Source: a virus
Direction: 5' to 3' (one strand)
DNA length: 60,512 nucleotides
Virus record (IMG/VR): IMGVR_UViG_3300010354_006477
Span: 1 to 60,512 of that record
Shown: positions 26,460 to 35,476 of the stretch, in pieces
How the letters are laid out: each line of letters begins with the position of its first letter
Numbering within the stretch: the first letter of the stretch is position 1
Program-made: the position numbers and the translations under genes
Notes under the pieces: generated by a model
The model's database searches: none
The model's input: the letters and a program-made list of their open reading frames with translations, nothing else
Told to the model about the DNA's origin: nothing

Positions 26460-27937
26460 CTTGTTAGGGGTGCTTTTAAAAATTCAATCGCGTCATCGAA
26501 TGATTGCCACTTCTGAACATCTGTACCAGGATCTTTATAGTCTACAAAGCCGCCAACTTTTTTTGATAGAGCTTCGATCGACGCACTAATACCTTTTCGT
26601 AGATTGTTGTAGCCATAACCGATAATATTAAGTCGCCATCCAGCAATATCGCTTAAACAAATATAAACATTTTTTCCAGAAACTAGTTTCAATACCTTAT
26701 AAGGATCTTCTAGCATATCCGCTTCGATAAAATCGTGTTTAAAGTTTTTAAACCGTTGCCAGCAATCCTGTAAGTCTTGTTCGTCTTTAAAGAATGGGAG
26801 GATAGTTTCATATACTTCGCTAAAGTCTTTCATGGAGTGCATATGAAATACATTTTTATTTTTAGCTTTCCATTCGTCGGAAATCTCAGTCAAAACTGTT
26901 ATCAAGTGGTTTTTACTGCCATCCCACTGTTCTATAATTCGCTTTCGAATGTCTACACATTGTTTAATAATATCAAAGTGAATAACATGTACATCTTTTC
27001 GCGGTCCGGTCTTATGCATACTAACAATAAAGTCTTTGAAACCGCTACTAGGTAATATCATAGTATCTACTACATTCCAATCAATTTGCTCGGGAATAAT
27101 TGGCAAATAGTCTTCTGTATTTTTGATAAAGCATTGCCATTTGTTCCCTTCAATTCTGCTAGGATATTTACTAGATATAACGAAGTCAAATACTTTTTTG
27201 TACTGATCGTTTAATTTAGGCATGAGTTGTATTGCTTGCCAAAAGTTATTAAAAAGCTCCGGGTTTACTTCGGGATACAAATATGTCTGTACAGATCTAA
27301 TCCTGTCTGGCAAGTTATAAACGGGAAGGCCTGCTTTCATTGAAGCATCTATAATGTTCCAGCCCTTTTTAACTTTAGTTTCGACTGTGCCGACATCGGC
27401 TTTAATATCTATGGGAGTATAGTTATCATGTACACATTGATCATTAGGTATTATTTTTGTTACAGTTTCTTTCTCTGACTCTTTGCCCCAGTTAGGACAT
27501 CCTAGTTCGTGCCATTTTTTAATATTAATAATAGCTGTAATAGGATATAGCCAGTAACTGTCTTTCCATTGTTCTGCTCGGGGATCATTAAACAATAGTC
27601 TATTTTTATATTGATCCATGACATGACCGACTACTAACCATTCTCCGTTAGTATCTTCATCTAATTTTCTAACAAAGTCTACGCATTCATGATGATATCT
27701 ATAGATATTTGTAATATTTCCTTCCCATGTTAATATAGCAAAGTTAATATTATGATTATACGCAGCTTCTAAACAAGCATCTTCGGTTTCCCTAATCATA
27801 GTTAGTATAGGATTATTAGGAAGGAAATCCATGCATAAATTGCGTTGATAAAATGTTTTAAAACTATCTCTAACAATGGGGTCTATTTCTAAATTCTCTT
27901 TGTCAAAGACCAAAAGATTAGTAAAAGTTTTATTCAT
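26456..27937 (-). CDS. Unrecognised two-part phage protein with shared CWQxF domain
   Basis: This 493-residue protein has no family I can name with certainty. Its C-terminal third (VIHFDIIKQCVDIRK, EQWDGSKNHLI, CWQRFKNFKHDFIEADML) parallels residues 60-190 of the adjacent radical SAM protein, so the two share a domain. The N-terminal two thirds (WEGNITNIYRYHHECVDFV, VVGHVMDQYKNRL, YWLYPITAIINI) look globular and glycosyltransferase-like in their spacing, but there is no firm motif. It overlaps genes on both sides. It probably acts with the radical SAM protein. Confidence 0.5.
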   Translation of the reverse strand: MNKTFTNLLVFDKENLEIDPIVRDSFKTFYQRNLCMDFLPNNPILTMIRETEDACLEAAYNHNINFAILTWEGNITNIYRYHHECVDFVRKLDEDTNGEWLVVGHVMDQYKNRLLFNDPRAEQWKDSYWLYPITAIINIKKWHELGCPNWGKESEKETVTKIIPNDQCVHDNYTPIDIKADVGTVETKVKKGWNIIDASMKAGLPVYNLPDRIRSVQTYLYPEVNPELFNNFWQAIQLMPKLNDQYKKVFDFVISSKYPSRIEGNKWQCFIKNTEDYLPIIPEQIDWNVVDTMILPSSGFKDFIVSMHKTGPRKDVHVIHFDIIKQCVDIRKRIIEQWDGSKNHLITVLTEISDEWKAKNKNVFHMHSMKDFSEVYETILPFFKDEQDLQDCWQRFKNFKHDFIEADMLEDPYKVLKLVSGKNVYICLSDIAGWRLNIIGYGYNNLRKGISASIEALSKKVGGFVDYKDPGTDVQKWQSFDDAIEFLKAPLTR

Positions 27938-28667
27938 ATATAGTTTTCCAATTTAGATAATTTTGATAAATTCTATTATTCCAACTTGCCCCCATGCGTC
28001 CATGTACAATTATATGATAGCGGTCTTGATTGCTGTGGTTATACACACTGTGAACATTGTAAAGATTTAATTTCATCATTCGGCCTGCACGCCATGGTAA
28101 GTATCCAATGTTGTCCATGTAAAATTTACAATCATCGGGATTATTCAATGCAATATTTACAGGACCGATATGATTTTCTTCTTGCTTTAAACTGTCTTTG
28201 TGCGGTATAATCCACCCGCCTGGTGCTAGCTTCATTATTCTTATTCTAAAATATTTTGTATAATCGAATTGGGTTTTGAAAAAATTAGTGATAGTGGGGC
28301 ACCAATCTGCAACATCAGTCCAACGCCATGGTGCAGTGTCATCGGTAAATCCATATGTATGACAGCTTTCAGTATGTATACTGCTGAGTCCATGAATAAC
28401 TAAACTGCTCCAACCATAATGACTTTCGTGTGTTCTGTGTGGAATATAATGTTTAGATAAATTTTTTGCTTCGGCTAGCATTCGATCCCAGTCTTGATCA
28501 GTTTCCCAATCGATCGGTAAAAATGCGATGTCAGAGCTCTTGTTAACTTCGCTGCCTGTTTTTAAATCTTTTGGATATCTTAGTTTGGCCGGATAATTGT
28601 TTCGATTGGAAAAACTTTCGGCACTTTCGCTGCTAACACCATATTCATTGACTAAAGCCTCAGACAT
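27930..28667 (-). CDS. Aspartyl/asparaginyl beta-hydroxylase-like 2OG-Fe(II) oxygenase
   Basis: The 245-residue protein has RIMKLAPGGWIIPHKDS, in which H-x-D fits the Fe(II) pair. VNIALNNPDDCKFYMD and HSVYNHSNQDRYHIIVHG follow, with the late His and the Arg that would bind 2-oxoglutarate. This order matches the aspartyl/asparaginyl beta-hydroxylase fold. Known members hydroxylate protein side chains or free small molecules. The start is preceded by CGGAGATATA, a good ribosome-binding site. A late-promoter-like element lies 24 bases further upstream inside a palindrome. It heads the minus-strand trio. Confidence 0.78.
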   Translation of the reverse strand: MSEALVNEYGVSSESAESFSNRNNYPAKLRYPKDLKTGSEVNKSSDIAFLPIDWETDQDWDRMLAEAKNLSKHYIPHRTHESHYGWSSLVIHGLSSIHTESCHTYGFTDDTAPWRWTDVADWCPTITNFFKTQFDYTKYFRIRIMKLAPGGWIIPHKDSLKQEENHIGPVNIALNNPDDCKFYMDNIGYLPWRAGRMMKLNLYNVHSVYNHSNQDRYHIIVHGRMGASWNNRIYQNYLNWKTIYE

Positions 28668-28681
28668 TATATCTCCGTGTA

Positions 28682-28698
28682 GATAAATATTATTTATC
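28682..28698. promoter_or_regulatory. 17-bp palindrome of back-to-back late-promoter-like elements
   Basis: GATAAATA at 28682-28689 on the plus strand faces its exact reverse complement at 28691-28698, with one T between them. Each half resembles the NATAAATA late-promoter core of T4-like phages, one for each divergent gene (ATG at 28725 on plus, 28667 on minus). It may be a divergent promoter pair or a dyad operator; the sequence fits both. Confidence 0.5.
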
Positions 28699-28724
28699 AG
28701 CGTACTTAATTATTGAGAATAACT

Positions 28725-29468
28725 ATGCCAAATTTATCAGATGTCATTGCTCGTCGACACACTACAAGATTAATGGACGGCGAGATCAGCTCCGAGCATG
28801 AGAAAATAATTCTTGATAGCGCAAGGCGTGCTCCTAGTAAGAATAAAATTTACGGATACAAAGTTTTTGCTTTAGGTACTTCCGACAAGGCCACTGAACT
28901 TAAACAGCAGTTATGTGATGAAGTAACTAAGTGTCAAAATGAAAAAAACCAAACAGTTTATTTACTACAAACAAAAGCACCACTTGTACTAGTTTATATG
29001 GCGAATCCGGCACCTGAACATCAAATGGTAGATCTGCACGATTCAGCTGACACTGAGATATTTGATCGTGCTTACAGCGAAGTTAAAGATCAGATAAGTC
29101 GTTATGTAATGATTAAAAACAGTATTCGTGACGCAATGATCAGTGCTGCTTACGCACAGCTAACAGCTGAAGACTTAGGTTATGGCACTGCTTATGTGGC
29201 CTGCGGTCTTGAAGATCTCATGAGGAATTCTAAATTCATTGATTTATTTAAGGAAGAGTTTGGTGATAATTTTAAAAATGAACCAATAGAACCAGTGGTT
29301 CTTGTTTGTATTGGCCCGAAGCATCAAAAAATTAAAGACATAATTTCGGGTCAAAGCGACTCGTGGCGAGAATCATATTTAGATGGTGAAACACATTATA
29401 AAAGAAATGGCCGAGAGGAAAGCTTTTTTATTAACAAAAAACAAGAAACAATGATCATAAAAATATGA
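28725..29468 (+). CDS. Nitroreductase-family oxidoreductase
   Basis: From ATG 28725 the protein is 247 residues; a TTG 12 bases upstream is less likely. VIARRHTTRLMDGEI is the usual opening with the FMN-binding Arg pair. The sequence then has ARRAPSKNKIYGYKVFAL, a central helix around AAYAQLTAEDLGYGTAYV where the AA and GLG-type turn contact FMN, and PVVLVCIGPKH near the C-terminus. The family reduces nitro groups, flavins, enones or dehydro-amino acids. Its position between the oxygenase-like trio and a radical SAM gene suggests a redox step of the local pathway. It overlaps the next gene by four bases. Confidence 0.8.
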   Translation: MPNLSDVIARRHTTRLMDGEISSEHEKIILDSARRAPSKNKIYGYKVFALGTSDKATELKQQLCDEVTKCQNEKNQTVYLLQTKAPLVLVYMANPAPEHQMVDLHDSADTEIFDRAYSEVKDQISRYVMIKNSIRDAMISAAYAQLTAEDLGYGTAYVACGLEDLMRNSKFIDLFKEEFGDNFKNEPIEPVVLVCIGPKHQKIKDIISGQSDSWRESYLDGETHYKRNGREESFFINKKQETMIIKI

Positions 29469-30667
29469 CCAAATTAACTTATTGTAGTAAAAGCTGGACT
29501 GATGTTAACATTGATTTTGAAAATCGTATATTGCGACATTGTTGCAAAGCAAGTGAATATAATTTCCCACAAGTATTAACATCTGAGTTTATCGGTCTCA
29601 GTGAAGAAATTCGTCGCCGGCGACAGCAAACTTTAGAAAATATAGAGCATAAAGATTGTGCAGTCTGTTGGAATGATTATAATAAAAGCGGAACAGCATA
29701 CAGGGACTGGGCCAACGAGTGGACTGATCCGTTTGTTGAAATCCGTAAAAATCAATTAGACACTGACAAATATATTCATTATATAGAAATAAAAACGGAT
29801 ACCACATGTGACATGGCCTGCTTGTACTGTAACGCAAACAGCAGCAGTAAAATTGCACAAGAAGAAGGTCGAATTATAATCAATAAAACCGATGAAAATG
29901 ATTATAAAGTCTTTAAAGATTGGATTCGAGATCATATTTCTAGTAAATTAACGCCTAAATTATTATTGTTTATATTTTTAGGAGGCGAGCCTACCGCCAG
30001 TGACCGATTTCACGAATTGGCAGATTACATCGAAGACTTGGCTGTAACAACAGATAAAAAAATAAGATTAGAAATTTGTACAAACGCTAATAGCAAAAAG
30101 TTTCTAATGGATAAAATAATTGCAAGAATGGACGCAAGTCGAATTACATGGGGAATAGGCATAAGCAATGAAAGTTTCGGGGAAGACGCTGAACTTATTA
30201 GACACGGATTGAATTGGCAGAGATTTCAAGAAAATTTTGTAAGATACATATCTCATCCTAAGACTGAATTAATTGTACTGAGCCCAACAGTAAATATTTT
30301 TAATTTGAAGTCTTTCCATCGTTATATGGATTGGGTACATGAACAATTTCGAACTCATGCTCCTGATAAAGAATTTACTTGGTACGGCAATTATATAAGT
30401 TGGCCTGATCAATTGGATATCTCACGCTTGCCAGCATCTTACAGTGTATATTTAGATTTATTAGAAAATTCATTTCAAAAAAATCGTAAAGATAAAAATT
30501 ATGTTTATCAAAATAGCTTTGAAGAATACATTAAGAAGATGAAACAACGACTAGGCATTGCTTATGATCCTGATTATAAATTAAAAGCAGAAGAATTTTT
30601 ATTAAAAAAACAGCAAGTGAAAAAAACTGATAAACTAATTAAACTCATGAACAATTTAGATCTATGA
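29465..30667 (+). CDS. Twitch-type radical SAM protein
   Basis: The 400-residue protein has YCSKSWTDVNIDFENR, RHCCKASE and DCAVCWNDY as the N-terminal auxiliary Cys pattern. The core motif CDMACLYC is at about residue 117, with FLGGEPTASDRFHEL. The C-terminus is Lys-rich. The layout is the same as in the proteins at 17616, 23124 and 32825, though sequence identity looks low. It follows the nitroreductase gene with a four-base overlap, implying coupled expression. Confidence 0.82.
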   Translation: MTKLTYCSKSWTDVNIDFENRILRHCCKASEYNFPQVLTSEFIGLSEEIRRRRQQTLENIEHKDCAVCWNDYNKSGTAYRDWANEWTDPFVEIRKNQLDTDKYIHYIEIKTDTTCDMACLYCNANSSSKIAQEEGRIIINKTDENDYKVFKDWIRDHISSKLTPKLLLFIFLGGEPTASDRFHELADYIEDLAVTTDKKIRLEICTNANSKKFLMDKIIARMDASRITWGIGISNESFGEDAELIRHGLNWQRFQENFVRYISHPKTELIVLSPTVNIFNLKSFHRYMDWVHEQFRTHAPDKEFTWYGNYISWPDQLDISRLPASYSVYLDLLENSFQKNRKDKNYVYQNSFEEYIKKMKQRLGIAYDPDYKLKAEEFLLKKQQVKKTDKLIKLMNNLDL

Positions 30668-30897
30668 CAGACATCAAAGATTTTCCTCTTCGGCGCTTGC
30701 AGCTAGAAGCAGCCCGTGTTATCAGCACTATGCCTGCTACTAACGATAATATATATAAGTTTAACATAGCCAGCAGGCACAACAGCCAAGGATGGTATGT
30801 AGCTGCCATAGAATGGTATATTAAAGAATACGGCGGCTTGCCCAGTGAAGTTGGGCCCGGTAAAGATATTACATTTGTATACGAACAAGATGAGTGA
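30664..30897 (+). CDS. Small hypothetical protein
   Basis: This 77-residue protein between two radical SAM genes overlaps both (four and eight bases). It has a Leu/Arg-rich helical start (PLRRLQLEAARVIS) and an aromatic middle (WYVAAIEWYIKEYGG), with no Cys, membrane segment or leader-peptide signature. Its position and coupling suggest a partner or small regulatory subunit of the adjacent enzymes, but there is no direct evidence. I do not recognise the family. Confidence 0.6.
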   Translation: MTDIKDFPLRRLQLEAARVISTMPATNDNIYKFNIASRHNSQGWYVAAIEWYIKEYGGLPSEVGPGKDITFVYEQDE

Positions 30898-32056
30898 TTT
30901 AAAAACTAGCGAATATGACTTTACTAAGATTCCTTACAAGGATCTAGTTAGAGTTGGACAAAGAACAATGTTATACCGCGATATGTTTACGGTAAGTTGG
31001 CTATTGGGCCGCTACTGTAACTATCGCTGCTCTTACTGCTGGCCTTATGCTCGCAGTGATACTAAAGATCATCGTCCTACTCCGTTAATGTTAAAGACTG
31101 TGGACGAGATTAAGCGTCAGGCTCGCGAGCGCGGATTCAACAGTTATCACTTTAGTCTAAGCGGCGGAGAGCCTACATTCCATCCTGCCTATATCGATAT
31201 ACTAGAGCACTTAAATGCTGATGTAGCTAACACAAACTATACCAGCGTTCATATGACCAGCAATATGAGTAGACCTTTAAAATGGTTCGAACAAAAGTAT
31301 GTACCAGCTGTAAAGCATTTCCATCGCGCTAGTATTACTGCTAGTTGCCATAGAGAGCATGTTAACACGCAGGATAAAGTTGCTGAGTTCGCCGACAAGC
31401 TGGTATTGTGCCAAGAGTACGACACACAAATAACTATCAATATGGTTATGGTGCCCGAGCAGTTTTATGAAATATATGACTTGGCATTATACTTCCATGA
31501 TAGAGGTATTAATGTAACGCTCAAGCCTCAAAGCGACCCTACTGCCAGTCGTGTAGTAGATGGCTACACTGAAGACATGTTAGCTAAATTGCACAATGGC
31601 ATGCCACAACGAGCATACACAGAAGTTAAGGCTCAGGCTGCTGGCCTAGTTGCAAGACCCAAGCCAACTTACATGATTGACAAAGCCGACCCGCAGCGTA
31701 AGAAACAAGTTGATGTTCCACCGCATTATCAAGTTGAGTTTGTTGATAAAGACGGCAAGCCGTGGTTCATGGACCAAGCCGAACGATTTAATGCTTTCAA
31801 CTTTAATAACTTCCACGGTTGGGAGTGCAGCAGTGGTTATCGTAGCATTATCATTCGTGAACCAGATGGCACTGTTAAGCGTAGTTATAGCTGTAGCGAA
31901 GTCCCGTTGGGACACATTGAAACTGGTTTTAAATTATACGACAAGCCTATGCCATGCGGTGGCCACAGTTGTGTAAGTAGTGCTGACAGTAAAATCCCCA
32001 AGCGAGCCCCGGGTACCAAGCTGCCATTATTTCCCGGAGATCGAACCTATGAGTAA
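30890..32056 (+). CDS. Radical SAM protein, compact type
   Basis: The ATG at 30890 is chosen over the longer frame, giving 388 residues and an eight-base overlap with the small upstream gene. CNYRCSYC is at about residue 44, followed by LSGGEPTFHPAYIDIL, a canonical SAM-binding strand. The C-terminal third has GWECSSGY, RSYSCSEV and PCGGHSC, compatible with an auxiliary cluster. It shares Cys-Ser-Tyr-Cys and GGEPT with the gene at 14665. Codon use is less AT-rich than in the SGNH gene that follows. Confidence 0.85.
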   Translation: MSDLKTSEYDFTKIPYKDLVRVGQRTMLYRDMFTVSWLLGRYCNYRCSYCWPYARSDTKDHRPTPLMLKTVDEIKRQARERGFNSYHFSLSGGEPTFHPAYIDILEHLNADVANTNYTSVHMTSNMSRPLKWFEQKYVPAVKHFHRASITASCHREHVNTQDKVAEFADKLVLCQEYDTQITINMVMVPEQFYEIYDLALYFHDRGINVTLKPQSDPTASRVVDGYTEDMLAKLHNGMPQRAYTEVKAQAAGLVARPKPTYMIDKADPQRKKQVDVPPHYQVEFVDKDGKPWFMDQAERFNAFNFNNFHGWECSSGYRSIIIREPDGTVKRSYSCSEVPLGHIETGFKLYDKPMPCGGHSCVSSADSKIPKRAPGTKLPLFPGDRTYE

Positions 32057-32828
32057 ATTAACCATCGGCATTTACGGTGATAGCTTTGCAAATTCAAATT
32101 TAGATTCTGACAGCAGTAAAAGCTGGCCAGCTATTTTAGCAGAAGATTTCACAATTAAAAATTACGGAGCACCGGGTAAATCTATAATTCATTGCTATCA
32201 TGATTTTATTGAAACATCACAATCTAATTACTATAATATCTTTGTTATTCCTATTGCGGGAAGAATGTATTCTAAAAAACTAGAAGATATGTTTCCTAGC
32301 GACAAATCATTTCATAAGTACTGGTATAATAATTATACATTAGTACTGACAATGAAAAAAACAGTACAGCTCGATACAACATTCCCCAATGAGGCAAGCA
32401 AAAACCGAGCAGCTAATATAATTGATAGTGTAGCTGCATATTACGAACATTGGAAAGATTTTCGTTACGATAACATCGTTCAATCTACAGTTGTTGAGAG
32501 TTTGAAAAGAAACACGCAAAATACACTATTCATTGATACTAATGCAAATAATAATGATAACAGTGATATAGGCTTATTACAGCTTTCTAAGTGGGAACTT
32601 CGACAGACTGGACATGATGATATGTTAGGTATACAGCCAAATAGTGGAAAAACTCTTTTTGCACATGACCTTCGAAAAAATCATTTTTCTGAAGAAAATA
32701 ATACAGTATTAGCTGCAAAAATTAAAGATGCTATGAATAGCAATATTAGTGAATTAAAAATTAATCACAATGATTTTGTTATTCCGACTAAAGACACTCA
32801 TAAGTTTATTAAATGGAAAGAATTATGA
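32049..32828 (+). CDS. SGNH-like protein
   Basis: From ATG 32049 the protein is 259 residues; a longer frame upstream would run inside the radical SAM gene. TIGIYGDSFANSN is block I, NYGAPGKSIIHCYHDF block II, and LRKNHFSEENN a C-terminal His block in the usual place. It is most similar to the SGNH gene at 34135, with GDSFA and a KSW motif in both. It sits between two radical SAM genes, repeating the radical SAM-SGNH alternation seen earlier. Substrate unknown. Confidence 0.65.
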   Translation: MSKLTIGIYGDSFANSNLDSDSSKSWPAILAEDFTIKNYGAPGKSIIHCYHDFIETSQSNYYNIFVIPIAGRMYSKKLEDMFPSDKSFHKYWYNNYTLVLTMKKTVQLDTTFPNEASKNRAANIIDSVAAYYEHWKDFRYDNIVQSTVVESLKRNTQNTLFIDTNANNNDNSDIGLLQLSKWELRQTGHDDMLGIQPNSGKTLFAHDLRKNHFSEENNTVLAAKIKDAMNSNISELKINHNDFVIPTKDTHKFIKWKEL

Positions 32829-34138
32829 CAAATACATTTTGTCCCATCCCATGGATATTCCAAGCAGTACGCAACAATGGAGACATTCGTGTATGCTGTC
32901 AAGCTAATGTAACCGAGAACCAGGGCGTAGTTCGCAAAGCAGATGGCACTCCATATAATGCCGGCCGCGATGATATGACTGCTGCTCGCAATGCAGAACT
33001 AATGCGCGAAGTTCGCAAGAACATGCTAGTAGGTGAATGGAGTCAAGAATGTGGCCGCTGCCAGCAAGAAGAATCAGCAGGACTTAATAGTCGTAGACAA
33101 TATGAGTTAGACAACTGGAAGTTCAGCATTGATGATGCTAGGTATGTTACCCAAGAAGATGGCACTATTAAAGAACCCAACTTAGAATACTATGACTTGC
33201 GTTTTGGTAACTTATGTAATCTTGCTTGCCGTATGTGTGGTCCCACTGACAGTCATACTTGGTACGAACAATGGACAGAATATCATGGCAGTACAGAATA
33301 CAAAGACACGCACGGTACAGTTAAACTAACTCGCAATGATAATGGAAGGTTAACCACCAAAGACTACGATTGGCATAGCAGCGAAACATTTTGGCAACAA
33401 ATAGAAGCAAACATTCCTAATCTAAAACATGTTTACATGGCAGGTGGTGAACCCATGATGATTGAGCGTCATTATGAGTTCTTACAAAAATGTATTGACA
33501 TGGGTCAAGCGGGCAAGATGATTCTAGAGTACAACACCAACATGAGCAACTTGCCTAATCGTGTACTAGACATGTGGACCAAGTTCAAACAAGTTCGTGT
33601 TGGTGCTAGTATGGACGGTATGGGCGCTGTAGTGGAATATCAGCGTTGGCCATTAAAGTGGAGTCAAGCATACAAGAACTTACAAAAGCTAGATGAGTAT
33701 GCACAGGCAAACAGTAATATATTGCCATGGATGGCCTGTACTGTTACCGCATATAATGTTTGGCATATTCCACAGTTTATGCGTTGGAAATTAAACGAAA
33801 GCGGTTTTAAGAAAATTAATGCCACGAAGAAGCGTCCTATTATTACACATCATGTAGCACATGGGCCCAAGCGAGTAAACATTAGAATACTTACTCCTGA
33901 ACTTAAACAACGCTTAGTAGATTACTATGCTCGAGAGATAGATTATTTTAAAGATAATTTCGAGGAAGATATTGCTAAGAATGCTGCCAGCATATTAAAC
34001 AGCATAACCAAGTATGCACTAGCAGCCGACTACAGCGATAAACTACCTGAGTTTATTCGATTTACAAAATACTTAGATTCGGTTCGCGATCATAGCATAT
34101 TAGATATTGCATATGAGTATGAGGAGTTGTTTAAATGA
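32825..34138 (+). CDS. Twitch-type radical SAM protein
   Basis: The 437-residue protein (ATG at 32825 overlapping the SGNH stop) begins FCPIPWIFQAVRNNG with RVCC. ECGRCQQEE follows about 60 residues later, then CNLACRMC at about residue 135 and MAGGEPMMIERHYEFL. It aligns over its whole length with the gene at 17616, including the Trp-rich segment between the core Cys motif and GGEP and the FMRWKLN-type segment late in the protein. The two are clear paralogues. It is followed by an SGNH gene, as is the 17616 gene. Confidence 0.86.
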   Translation: MTNTFCPIPWIFQAVRNNGDIRVCCQANVTENQGVVRKADGTPYNAGRDDMTAARNAELMREVRKNMLVGEWSQECGRCQQEESAGLNSRRQYELDNWKFSIDDARYVTQEDGTIKEPNLEYYDLRFGNLCNLACRMCGPTDSHTWYEQWTEYHGSTEYKDTHGTVKLTRNDNGRLTTKDYDWHSSETFWQQIEANIPNLKHVYMAGGEPMMIERHYEFLQKCIDMGQAGKMILEYNTNMSNLPNRVLDMWTKFKQVRVGASMDGMGAVVEYQRWPLKWSQAYKNLQKLDEYAQANSNILPWMACTVTAYNVWHIPQFMRWKLNESGFKKINATKKRPIITHHVAHGPKRVNIRILTPELKQRLVDYYAREIDYFKDNFEEDIAKNAASILNSITKYALAADYSDKLPEFIRFTKYLDSVRDHSILDIAYEYEELFK

Positions 34139-34911
34139 AAATAGCAATATATGGAGACAGCTTTGCATACAACATACAAAGTAATTCTACGAAATCTTGG
34201 GTTGACTTATTATCAAATCTTTATGATGTAACATGTTTTGCAAGAACTGGAAGTTCTTTATATTTTTCTGTAGAAAAATTTTTAGCTACGCACAATCAAT
34301 TTGACAAAATAATTTTTCTAGCATCTATGCCTGGGAGATTGTATCTAGAGAATGAACCTCCGATAATAGATACTACTTCGCTAGCTGGAAAAAAGTTTAT
34401 TGAAGATAATATACACATAGGTGGATTAAGTAGAGCAGAATCTAAGTTAAAACAATATCAACCAATGATTGACTCGGACCAAATTAAACCGCACTCAGCA
34501 ATATATCATGAAATACAAGTCTTCAAAGCAGTTGTCGGATATTTTTTATATTTAAAAAATACGAAATTTGATCAATATGTTCATAATTTAATGATTGACA
34601 ATATTCTATCTATTAGATCTGACATTATATTAGTACCAACCTCTACTAATTCTATATGGTTCTATAAGGGAAAAAATGTAATGATGGATATATGGGAAAA
34701 AGAAAACATCGCATGGGATTGGAAACCCGCGGGTGCTGGATTTTTTAATGAAGATACTCGACACTGTCATATGACTGCAGAAAATAACAAAATATTTTTT
34801 GAAGATGTCATTAAATGGTTAGACGGAAGCCCAGTAAACATTGATGTTGAAAATTATATTCAACCCAGAGTCGAAGATAAAGATCTTTACTTCATCAATT
34901 CTTTTCAATAG
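34135..34911 (+). CDS. SGNH-like protein
   Basis: The 258-residue protein has IAIYGDSFAYNI (block I), ARTGSSLYFS (block II-like), FLASMPGRLYLE, and DTRHCHMTAENN as a C-terminal His block. It overlaps the twitch radical SAM gene by four bases, repeating the pairing of a radical SAM gene with a following SGNH gene. No signal peptide. Activity inferred from the fold only. Confidence 0.62.
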   Translation: MKIAIYGDSFAYNIQSNSTKSWVDLLSNLYDVTCFARTGSSLYFSVEKFLATHNQFDKIIFLASMPGRLYLENEPPIIDTTSLAGKKFIEDNIHIGGLSRAESKLKQYQPMIDSDQIKPHSAIYHEIQVFKAVVGYFLYLKNTKFDQYVHNLMIDNILSIRSDIILVPTSTNSIWFYKGKNVMMDIWEKENIAWDWKPAGAGFFNEDTRHCHMTAENNKIFFEDVIKWLDGSPVNIDVENYIQPRVEDKDLYFINSFQ

Positions 34912-34918
34912 TTTAAAA

Positions 34919-35476
34919 ATGAAAAAAATATTAATAGCAGGAAATCCTAACTACGGGCTTGCTCAAGCCATAAGCAGTAATCTAAATGATTATAATCTTA
35001 CTTTTGTTAGTAGAACAACACATAATTTAGATCTTACCAAAGCAGAAAAGCAACAGGAATTTGCGGCAATGAGTATAGATTATGACGCAGTTATCCTTAA
35101 TAGTGCATTATGGAAATTTAATCAAACTCTATTGTTGGAAGCAGTATATAAAAAGCTCAAAGCCGAAAACAAACGCACATTAATCATTGTTATTGGCAGT
35201 ACCACTGACAGAGTTAATAAGGCCACTGACTGGTTGTACAATGCTGAAAAGAAAGCACTAAGAGATTATGCTAATAGTCTAGGAATGACAGGTGTATGGG
35301 CCAATAATCCACGAGTAACACTAATAAGCTTCGGCACATTAAGTAATGTACAGCACAAGCATCCTGACAGAAAAACTATGCCAATAGAAAAGGCTGCTCA
35401 GTATGTACGTTGGATACTTGAGCAGCCCGATGATTTACATGTAAACGAAATTAGCATCGATCCATTACAGACCTAA
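34919..35476 (+). CDS. Short-chain dehydrogenase-like protein
   Basis: From ATG 34919 the protein is 185 residues, starting KKILIAGNPNYGLAQAIS, a Gly-rich nucleotide-binding turn in the SDR position. DAVILNSALWKFN follows in the place of the SDR NAG motif, then IVIGSTTD with the catalytic-position Ser and YNAEKKAL, the YxxxK catalytic pair. It is shorter than the usual 250 residues but retains the active site. It is the last plus-strand gene of the block, and its end overlaps the convergent thyX gene by 12 bases. Confidence 0.68.
   Translation: MKKILIAGNPNYGLAQAISSNLNDYNLTFVSRTTHNLDLTKAEKQQEFAAMSIDYDAVILNSALWKFNQTLLLEAVYKKLKAENKRTLIIVIGSTTDRVNKATDWLYNAEKKALRDYANSLGMTGVWANNPRVTLISFGTLSNVQHKHPDRKTMPIEKAAQYVRWILEQPDDLHVNEISIDPLQT

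Noticed and set aside
26456-27937. Assigning a methyltransferase function from the DxxxxxxxxK/WDG segments
   Set aside because: No Gly-rich SAM-binding loop is visible, so only similarity to the neighbouring protein is claimed.
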